A DNA stretch of 64,000 nucleotides from Streptomyces roseirectus. GTDB taxonomy: Bacteria > Actinomycetota > Actinomycetes > Streptomycetales > Streptomycetaceae. Location of the stretch: contig NZ_CP060828.1 of the NCBI RefSeq assembly GCF_014489635.1, positions 1 through 64,000 of the forward strand, in the 5' to 3' direction. A program made the position numbers and the translations under genes. Shown piece by piece: positions 56,983-64,000 of this stretch. Each line of letters begins with the position of its first letter. Positions within the stretch are counted from its first letter, which is position 1. The notes below the pieces were generated by a model. It made no database searches. It had not been told where the DNA came from and saw nothing but the letters and a program-made list of their open reading frames with translations.

Positions 56983-59900
56983 TCACTCCTTGCCGAGTTC
57001 CGTGCGGATGAAGTCCAGTAGCTCGTCGTCCGACGCGTCGGCGAGCCTGGTGTCGACGTCGGTGTCCGTGGACACCGGGTCGGTGGCGGCCGTCCCGGCC
57101 AGGGCCCGCAGCCGGGCCGCGTACCGGGGCCGGTCGGGGTCGGCGCCCGCCAGCTCGGCGAACGCCGCCTCCAGCTGGCCGATCAGGACGGCCAGTTCGG
57201 GGCGCGCCGGTTCGGTGCCGGCGCCCAGGCGCCGGTCGAGTTCGGCGGCGAGCGCGGTGGGTGTCGGGTGGTCGAAGACCAGCGCGGCGGGCAGCGCGAG
57301 CCCGGTCGCCGCCGCGAGGCTGCCCCGCAGTTCGACGGCCGTCAGCGAGTCGAAGCCGACCTCGCGGAAGGCGCGGTCCGGCCCGATGCCGTCGGCCGAC
57401 GCGTGGTCGAGGACGGCGGCGGCGCGGGAGCGCACCAGGTCCAGCAGGGCGCGGGAGCGCTCGGCGGGCGGCAGCGCGGCGAGGCCGGTCTGCGGGGCGG
57501 TTTCGGGAGCCGTGCGGGTCCTCGCCGGGCCTGCGGGGACGAGGTCGCGCAGTGCGGCGGGCAGGGTGCCGGCCTCCGCGCGGGCCCGCAGCGCGGTCCG
57601 GTCGGTGCGCATCGGCAGCAGGACGGCGTCCCGGGCCGCCCACGCCCGGTCGAACAGGCCGAGGCCCTGTGCGGCGTCCAGGGGCAGGACGCCCGCCTTG
57701 GCCATGCGCCGGCGGTCGAGGTCCCCGATGCGGGCGCCCATGCCGCCGCCGGTCCCCCACAGGCCCCAGGCCAGCGAGGTGCCGGGCAGCCCGGCGGCGC
57801 GGCGGGTGCGGGCGAGGGCGTCCAGGGCGGCGTTGGCCGCCGCGTAGTTGGCCTGCCCGGCGCCGCCGAGGGTGCCGACGGCGGAGGAGAACAGCACGAA
57901 CCGGTCGAGGTCCAGGTCCTTCGTGAGGTCGTGCAGGTGGTGGGCCGCGTCCGACTTGGCGCGCAGGACGGTGTCGACGCGTTCGGGGGTGAGCGAGGTG
58001 AGGACGCCGTCGTCGGTGACGCCGGCCGTGTGCACGACCCCGGTGAGCGGCCGGTCCCCGGGGATCGCGGCGATCAGCGCGGCGAGGGCGTCCCGGTCGC
58101 CGGCGTCGCAGGCCGCGAACACCGGGCGTGCGCCCGCCTCTTGCAGGTCGGCGGCCAGGGCGTCCGCACCCGGTGCGGCGGCGCCGCTGCGGCTGACGAG
58201 CAGCAGGTCCCGTACGCCGTGCTCGGTCGCGAGGTGCCGGGCGACGAGCGCGCCCAGTTCGCCGGTGGCGCCGGTGACGAGGACGGTCCCCTCCGTGCGG
58301 GCGTCCGTGGCGGGCCGCGGTTCGGCGACGGTGAGCCGCAGGGCGTGCACCTCGCCCCGGCGGACGGCGAGTTGGGGCTCGCCCTCGGTGTGCGCGGTGG
58401 CGATCGCGGACGCCAGCAGGGGGGCGTCGGCGGTGTCGTCGTCGAGGTCGATCAGCAGGAGCCGGTCGGCGTGTTCGGCCTGCGCGGACAGGGCCAGTCC
58501 CCAGGCGACGGCGCGGGCCGGGCCTCCGGTGGTCGCGCCCGCGGTCACCGCGACGACCGGAGTGGACCGCTCGTCACCGAGGGCACCTTGCAGCAGCCCG
58601 AGGGCTTCGTGCGCGGATCGGCGCACGGCCTGCGGGTCGGCGGTGTCGGGCGCGGCCTCCAGGGCGAGGACGACGAACTCGGCGTCGTCCGGCACGCGTC
58701 CGGGCCCGGCCGACACCTCGGCGCCGAGGGCCGCCGCGAGGACTCCGGCGCGCCCCTCGGGGTCACCGACGACCGCGCAGCGCGCGGCGGACGCCGGGCG
58801 CGCCTCGACGGGCCGCCACTCCGGCGCGTACAGCTCGGGGGCGTCGGGGGCGTCGGCGTGGCGGGTGGTCTCCAGCCAGTACGGGGCGCGCTGGAAGGCG
58901 TAGGTCGGCAGCTCGGTGCGGCGGGCGCCGGGCAGGAGGGCGGGCCAGTCGACACCGACGCCGCGTACGTGCAGCCGGCCGACGGCGACCGCGAGGCTCC
59001 GCGTCTCCTCACGCCCGGCCCGCAGCGCGCCCAGCGCGAGGAGGCCGGGGGCGGTGTCGGCGACGAGGGAGACCAGGGAGCCGTCGGGGCCGGCTTCGAG
59101 GACGGTGGCGATGTCCTGGGCCTGCGCGGTCCGGATGCCGTCGGCGAACCGGACGGGCGCGCTGACGTGGTTCAACCAGTAGGCGGGGGTGGCGAGTTCG
59201 GGTCCGGCGAGGTCGCCGGTGACGTTGGAGACGACCGGGATGGACGGCTCGGCGTACGCCACCTCGGCGAGGACGCGTCCGAACTCCTCCAGCATCGGGT
59301 CCATCAGGCCCGAGTGGAAGGCGTGACTGACCTTGAGCTGCTTGACCCGGCGGCCCCGGGCTGCGAAGCCGTCGGCGACCTCCTTCACCGCGACCTCCTC
59401 GCCGGAAAGCACCAGCGCACGGGGGCCGTTGACAGCGGCGAGCCACACTCCGGGCGTGTCGGTCAGCTCGGACTCCTCGGCCTCGACCGCCCGCATCACG
59501 CCACCCGAGGGCAGGGCCTGCATGAGTCGGCCGCGTGCGGCGACGACCCGGCAGGCGTCTGTGAGGGACCACACCCCGGCGATGTACGCGGCCGTCAACT
59601 CGCCCAGCGAGTGCCCGAGGACGACGTCCGGACGGATGCCCCAGGACTCCAGGAGCCGGTACAGCGCGACCTCGACCGCGAACAGCGCGGGCTGCGCGAG
59701 CCCGGTCGCCGCCAACTCCTCCTCACTGCCTTCGAACACCGCCTCCTTCAGCGCCAACTCACCGAACCCGGCGCAGACTTCGTCGAACGCAGCGGCATAC
59801 ACCTCGTACGCCTCGTACAACTCCCGCCCCATCCCGACGCGTTGTGAGCCCTGGCCGGAGAAGACGAGGGCGAGGCCGCCGTCCGCCGGGGTGTCGGTGA

Positions 59901-62900
59901 CGGTCGGCCCGTCGGTGGCGAGGGTGGTGAGGGCGTGGTGGAGGTCGTCGGGGTCGGTGGCGGCGAGGACGGTCGCGGTGGGCAGGACGGCGCGGGTGAG
60001 GGCGAGGGAGAGGGCGAGGTCGGCGGGGGTCGCCTCGGTGTGCTCGGCGAGGCGGGCGGCCTGGGCACGCAGGGCGTCGGCGTCCTGGGCGGACAGGACG
60101 ACCGGCACGGGTCCGTCGGGTGCGTGCCCGATCGGGGGCTCGGGTTCGTCGTCGGCCTGTTCCAGGATCACGTGGGCGTTGGTGCCGCTGATCCCGAACG
60201 AGGACACGCCCGCGCGGCGGGGCCGGCCTGTGTCCGGCCAGGGCTGGTTCTCGGTGAGGAGTTCGACGGCGCCGGAGGTCCAGTCGACCTCGGGGGTGGG
60301 CGCGTCGACGTGGAGGGTCTTCGGGAGGAGGCCCGCGCGCAGGGCGAGGACGGTCTTGATGACGCCGCCGACGCCCGCGGCGGCCTGGGTGTGGCCGATG
60401 TTGGACTTGAGCGAGCCGAGCAGCAGGGGCCGTTCGCGGTCCTGTCCGTAGGTCTCCAGGAGGGCTTGGGCCTCGATGGGGTCGCCGAGCCTGGTGCCGG
60501 TGCCGTGGGCCTCGACGGCGTCGACCTCGTCGGGGGCGAGGCCGGCGCCGGCGAGGGCGTCGCGGATGACGCGCTGCTGGGAGGGGCCGTTGGGGGCGGT
60601 GAGGCCGTTGGAGGCGCCGTCCTGGTTGACGGCTGAGCCGCGCAGGACCGCGAGGACCGGGTGCCCGCCTCGGCGGGCGTCGGAGAGGCGTTCCAGGACG
60701 AGCATGCCCGCCCCTTCGGCGAGCGCGAACCCGTCGGCGGCGGCCGCGAACGCCTTGCTGCGGCCGTCGCGGGCCAGCGCCTGCTGGCGGCTGAACCCGA
60801 CGAAGGAGGCGGGCTCGGACATGACGGCCGCGCCGCCCGCGAGGGCGAGGTCGCACTCCCCCGCGCGCAGGGCCTGCGCGGCGAGGTGCAGGGCGACCAG
60901 GGAGGAGGAGCAGGCGGTGTCGACGGTCACGGCGGGGCCTTCGAGGCCCAGGGTGTAGGAGATGCGGCCGGAGGCGACGCTCGCGGCGGCGCCGGTCGCG
61001 AAGTAGCCCTCGACGTCGTCGACGGCGTCCAGCAGCCGTGCGGTGTGGCCCTGTTCGCTGATGCCGACGTAGACGCCGGTGCGGGAGCCGCGCAGGGCCG
61101 TCGGGGCGATCCCGGCGCGTTCCAGGGCCTCCCAGGTGGTCTCCAGGAGGAGGCGCTGCTGCGGGTCCATGGAGCGGGCCTCGCGCGGGGAGATCCCGAA
61201 GAAGCCGGCGTCGAAGAGGGCCGCGTCGTGCAGGAAGCCGCCCTGGTCGACGTAGCTGGAGTCGGCGGTGGTCTCCTCGGGGTCGTGGAGGCGGTGCAGG
61301 GGCCAGCCCCGGTCGGCGGGGAAGCCGCTGACGAGGTCGGCGCCCTCGGTGACCGCCCGCCACAGCTCCTCGGGGGAGCCGATGCCGCCGGGGAAGCGGC
61401 AGCCCATGGCGACGACGGCGACGGGTTCGTCCCGGTCGGCGGCGCGGACCTGGACGGGTGCCGGGCGGTCCTGCGCGCCGAACAGCTTCTCGCCGAGGTG
61501 GGCGGCGAGGGCGGTCGCGGTGGGCTGGTCGAAGACGAGGGTGGAGGGCAGTCGGACGCCGGTCGCGGCGGCCAGCCGGTTGCGCAGGTCGATAGCGGTC
61601 AGCGAGTCGAAGCCCAGGTCGCGGAAGGCGCGTTTGGGGTCGACGGCGTCGGCGCCGGGGTGGCCGAGGACGCCGGCGGCGTGTTCGCGGACCAGGTCAC
61701 GCAGGGCGCGGGTGCGGGCGCCCTGGTCGAGTGCGGCGAGGGTGCGGGCCAGTTCGGAGGCGGGTGCGGCGGGCCCGGCCGCCTGTTCGTCGTCGGTCTG
61801 CGGGCGGGCCTCGGGGAGTTCGTCGAGGAGGCGGCTGGGCCTGCCGGTGGTGAAGACCTCGGCGAAGCGGGGCCAGTCGACGTCGGCGAGCAGGACGCTG
61901 ACGTCGCCGTCGGCGAGGACCGCGCGCAGGGCGGCGACGGCCGTCTCGGGTTCGATGACGGGCAGGCCGGTCTGGCGCAGGTGGTCGTAGATGGTCTCGG
62001 AGACCATGCCGCCGCCGGCCCAGGGTCCCCAGGCGACGGAGAGGGTGGGGACGCCCTCGGCGCTGCGGCGCTCGGCGCGGGCGTCGAGGACCGCGTTGCC
62101 GGCGGCGTAGGCGCCGTGGTCGGCGGCGCCCCACACGGCGGTCACCGAGGAGAAGTAGACGACGGCGGCCAACTGGGCGGGGTCCAGGGCGGCTTCGACG
62201 TTGTCGATGCCGGTGACCTTGGCGGCGAGGACGGCCGCGAGGTCGTCGAAGGGCGCCGTGGCGACGGGCCCGCCTGCGCCGACGCCGGCCGCGTGGACGA
62301 CGGCCTGGATCAGGTCGCCGTCGCGCTGGAGGGTGTTCAGGGTGTCGGCGACGGCACTGCGGTCGCCGGTGTCGCAGGCGACGAGGGTGACCTTCGTGCC
62401 CGTCGCCTCGATCTCGGCGGCGAGTTCGGCGGCGCCCGGCGCCTGCGGGCCCCGGCGGCTGAGGAGGATCAGGTGGGCGGCGCCGTCGGCGGCGAGCCAG
62501 CGCGCGATGTGGGTGCCGAGGGCTCCGGTGCCGCCGGTGACCAGGACGGTGCTGCCCTGGGCGCGCCAGCCGGGGTTGCCGTGCGCGGGCGGGCCGGTGC
62601 GGATCAGGCGGCGGGCGAGGACGCCGGCCGGGCGCAGGGCGAGCTGGTCCTCGCCCGCGAGGCCGGTGAGCGCGGTGAGGAGCTGGTCCACGGTCGCCGC
62701 GTCCGGCGTGGTCGGCAGGTCGATCAACCCGCCCCACAGGTGCGGGAGTTCGACGGCGGCGCAGCGGCCCAGCGCCCACACGGCGGCCTGGAGGGGGTCG
62801 GTGGGTCCGGCGTCGTCGGCGGTGCCCTGCGCGCCCTGGGTCAGGCACCACAGGGGGGCGGTCGTCCCGGCCCGCACGAGGGCCTGGAAGAGGGCCAGGG

Positions 62901-64000
62901 TCGTCGCGAGGCCGGTCGGGACGTCGGCGCTGTGCGGGTGCGGGGTCGTGTCGGCGCCGGTGAGCGTGAGCACGGCGGTGGGCGCGGCCTCGCGGATCCG
63001 GGCGGCGAGCGTGTCGGGGGTGTCGTGCGGCGAGACGGTCAGCACGGTCGCGTGTTCGGCGCGTGCGCGCACCGCCTCGGCGGTCTCCGTGAGCCCGGTG
63101 GTCTCCGGGACGGCGATCAGCCAGGTGCCCGGCAGGGTCGCGGGGGCGGCGGGGGTGTCGAGGGTGCGCCAGTCGACGGCGTAGCGCCAGGCGTCGACCG
63201 TGTCACGCTCGCGGCGTGCGCGGCGCCAGGTGGACAGGGCGGGCAGCACGGCGGTCAGCGCGTCGCCGTCCGGGAGGTCGAGGACGGTGGCGAGGGCGCC
63301 GGCGTCCTGCGCCTCGACGGCCCGCCAGAAGTCGTCGTGCGCCGGGTCCGTGGCCGCCCCGGTGGGGAGGGTCCGGGGCCAGATCCGGGTGTGCTGGAAG
63401 GCGTAGGTCGGCAGGGCGACCGGGGTGGCCGGGCCGTCCGGGTAGGCGGGTGTCCAGTCCACGGGGACGCCGCCGACGTGCAGTTCGGCGAGGGAGGCGA
63501 GCATCCGGGCGGGGCCGCCCTCGTCACGGCGGAGGGTGCCGACGACCAGGGGTTCGGCGCCGGCGTGTTCGGCGGTCTCGGTGAGCGGGGAGGTGAGGAC
63601 GGGGTGGGGGCTGATCTCGACGAAGACATGGTGTCCCGCCGCGAGAAGGCCGGCGACGGTGGGTTCGAGGCGGACCGTGGAGCGCAGGTTGCGGTACCAG
63701 TACGCGGCGTCGAGCCCGGCGGTGTCGAACACTCCGGCCTCGACGGTCGAGTGGAACGGCACGTCGGCGGTCCGGGGTTCGATCCCCTCCAGCGCGGTCA
63801 CGACCGCACCCTTGATCTCCTCGACGTGCGCCGAGTGCGAGGCGTAGTCCACGTCGACGCGCCGGGCCCGGCCGCCGCGCGCGGTGACCTCGGCGAGGAC
63901 GTCCTCGGTGTCGGCGGGCGCTCCGGCGACGACGACGGAGGCGGGCCCGTTGACGGCGGCGATGTCGACCCGTCCGTCGGCGACGGCCGTCAGCGTGCGT
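56983..64000 (-). CDS. P6: PKS cut by the right edge, (AT)-KR-ACP / KS-AT-KR-ACP
   Basis: The frame is open to the right edge, where it already reads AT sequence (DIAAVNGPASVVVAG), so the 5' end with the KS and any loading module is missing. The ATG at 63852 is internal to VDYASHS and is not the start. First visible module: AT ending in YASH, methylmalonyl; A-type KR (AVWGAADHG, Tyr at 62109-62107, intact GGTGALG); ACP Ser at 61605-61603. Second: KS Cys at 60912-60910; AT GHSLG (Ser at 59610-59608) with HAFH, malonyl; KR with TDD and Tyr at 57846-57844; ACP Ser at 57348-57346. The tail ASDDELLDFIRTELG matches the common heads, with P5 next. Confidence 0.95.
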   Translation of the reverse strand, partial: RTLTAVADGRVDIAAVNGPASVVVAGAPADTEDVLAEVTARGGRARRVDVDYASHSAHVEEIKGAVVTALEGIEPRTADVPFHSTVEAGVFDTAGLDAAYWYRNLRSTVRLEPTVAGLLAAGHHVFVEISPHPVLTSPLTETAEHAGAEPLVVGTLRRDEGGPARMLASLAELHVGGVPVDWTPAYPDGPATPVALPTYAFQHTRIWPRTLPTGAATDPAHDDFWRAVEAQDAGALATVLDLPDGDALTAVLPALSTWRRARRERDTVDAWRYAVDWRTLDTPAAPATLPGTWLIAVPETTGLTETAEAVRARAEHATVLTVSPHDTPDTLAARIREAAPTAVLTLTGADTTPHPHSADVPTGLATTLALFQALVRAGTTAPLWCLTQGAQGTADDAGPTDPLQAAVWALGRCAAVELPHLWGGLIDLPTTPDAATVDQLLTALTGLAGEDQLALRPAGVLARRLIRTGPPAHGNPGWRAQGSTVLVTGGTGALGTHIARWLAADGAAHLILLSRRGPQAPGAAELAAEIEATGTKVTLVACDTGDRSAVADTLNTLQRDGDLIQAVVHAAGVGAGGPVATAPFDDLAAVLAAKVTGIDNVEAALDPAQLAAVVYFSSVTAVWGAADHGAYAAGNAVLDARAERRSAEGVPTLSVAWGPWAGGGMVSETIYDHLRQTGLPVIEPETAVAALRAVLADGDVSVLLADVDWPRFAEVFTTGRPSRLLDELPEARPQTDDEQAAGPAAPASELARTLAALDQGARTRALRDLVREHAAGVLGHPGADAVDPKRAFRDLGFDSLTAIDLRNRLAAATGVRLPSTLVFDQPTATALAAHLGEKLFGAQDRPAPVQVRAADRDEPVAVVAMGCRFPGGIGSPEELWRAVTEGADLVSGFPADRGWPLHRLHDPEETTADSSYVDQGGFLHDAALFDAGFFGISPREARSMDPQQRLLLETTWEALERAGIAPTALRGSRTGVYVGISEQGHTARLLDAVDDVEGYFATGAAASVASGRISYTLGLEGPAVTVDTACSSSLVALHLAAQALRAGECDLALAGGAAVMSEPASFVGFSRQQALARDGRSKAFAAAADGFALAEGAGMLVLERLSDARRGGHPVLAVLRGSAVNQDGASNGLTAPNGPSQQRVIRDALAGAGLAPDEVDAVEAHGTGTRLGDPIEAQALLETYGQDRERPLLLGSLKSNIGHTQAAAGVGGVIKTVLALRAGLLPKTLHVDAPTPEVDWTSGAVELLTENQPWPDTGRPRRAGVSSFGISGTNAHVILEQADDEPEPPIGHAPDGPVPVVLSAQDADALRAQAARLAEHTEATPADLALSLALTRAVLPTATVLAATDPDDLHHALTTLATDGPTVTDTPADGGLALVFSGQGSQRVGMGRELYEAYEVYAAAFDEVCAGFGELALKEAVFEGSEEELAATGLAQPALFAVEVALYRLLESWGIRPDVVLGHSLGELTAAYIAGVWSLTDACRVVAARGRLMQALPSGGVMRAVEAEESELTDTPGVWLAAVNGPRALVLSGEEVAVKEVADGFAARGRRVKQLKVSHAFHSGLMDPMLEEFGRVLAEVAYAEPSIPVVSNVTGDLAGPELATPAYWLNHVSAPVRFADGIRTAQAQDIATVLEAGPDGSLVSLVADTAPGLLALGALRAGREETRSLAVAVGRLHVRGVGVDWPALLPGARRTELPTYAFQRAPYWLETTRHADAPDAPELYAPEWRPVEARPASAARCAVVGDPEGRAGVLAAALGAEVSAGPGRVPDDAEFVVLALEAAPDTADPQAVRRSAHEALGLLQGALGDERSTPVVAVTAGATTGGPARAVAWGLALSAQAEHADRLLLIDLDDDTADAPLLASAIATAHTEGEPQLAVRRGEVHALRLTVAEPRPATDARTEGTVLVTGATGELGALVARHLATEHGVRDLLLVSRSGAAAPGADALAADLQEAGARPVFAACDAGDRDALAALIAAIPGDRPLTGVVHTAGVTDDGVLTSLTPERVDTVLRAKSDAAHHLHDLTKDLDLDRFVLFSSAVGTLGGAGQANYAAANAALDALARTRRAAGLPGTSLAWGLWGTGGGMGARIGDLDRRRMAKAGVLPLDAAQGLGLFDRAWAARDAVLLPMRTDRTALRARAEAGTLPAALRDLVPAGPARTRTAPETAPQTGLAALPPAERSRALLDLVRSRAAAVLDHASADGIGPDRAFREVGFDSLTAVELRGSLAAATGLALPAALVFDHPTPTALAAELDRRLGAGTEPARPELAVLIGQLEAAFAELAGADPDRPRYAARLRALAGTAATDPVSTDTDVDTRLADASDDELLDFIRTELGKE
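59085..59865 (-). repeat. Malonyl-AT tract, copy 2 (in P6)
   Basis: The partner of 43785-44570 in P4. Long stretches of DNA around the GHSLG site and the N-terminal GQGSQRVGM segment are the same base for base or nearly so. Confidence 0.7.

Noticed and set aside
63852..63852. ATG 63852 as the start of P6
   Set aside because: It lies inside the conserved VDYASHS segment of an AT, and the frame stays open with AT sequence to the edge.

Overview
The window is high-GC DNA with Streptomyces-type features: GTG starts, purine-rich ribosome binding sites, a snapalysin protease, MmyB-type regulators and very large modular polyketide synthases. It reads as one arm of a linear actinomycete replicon. 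The left end carries a telomere-associated-protein/terminal-protein pair (Tap/Tpg-like) and the start of a helicase gene. These are the kinds of genes found near Streptomyces telomeres, although no telomere is visible.

Layout. 1-2894: helicase N-terminus, terminator, then the operon HTH gene - tap - tpg (all minus strand). 3263-9780: unlinked arm genes. These are a DEAD-box RNA helicase with a hairpin over its ribosome binding site, a quinone reductase divergent from an MmyB-type regulator, a snapalysin, a VOC protein, a deazaflavin-dependent nitroreductase-family protein, and two decayed regulators (one frameshifted, one reduced to an HTH remnant). 9787-64000: a modular type I polyketide cluster that runs off the right edge.

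Cluster. A type II thioesterase (minus) faces P1 and P2 (plus), two single-module fully reducing synthases. A 21-bp terminator hairpin separates P2 from a convergent LAL-type LuxR activator. Then, on the minus strand from the right edge leftward, come P6 (5' end missing), P5, a cytochrome P450, P4 and P3. P3 ends in a thioesterase domain and is therefore the last synthase. At least ten extension modules are visible.

How they work together. Docking tails and heads fall into two classes. The one unusual tail (end of P2) matches the one unusual head seen (start of P4). The simplest order is P6 > P5 > P1 > P2 > P4 > P3, so the two plus-strand genes would sit in the middle of the pathway. Extenders and reduction read from motifs are: P6 methylmalonyl/OH, malonyl/OH; P5 uncertain extender/ketone (dead DH, no KR), malonyl/alkene; P1 malonyl/CH2; P2 methylmalonyl/CH2; P4 malonyl/OH, methylmalonyl/OH; P3 methylmalonyl/OH, malonyl/alkene, then release. 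This predicts a macrolide-like product with a C2=C3 unsaturated carboxyl end, 4,6,10-methyls and a mid-chain ketone. I do not recognise a specific known compound, and the starter unit lies outside the window.
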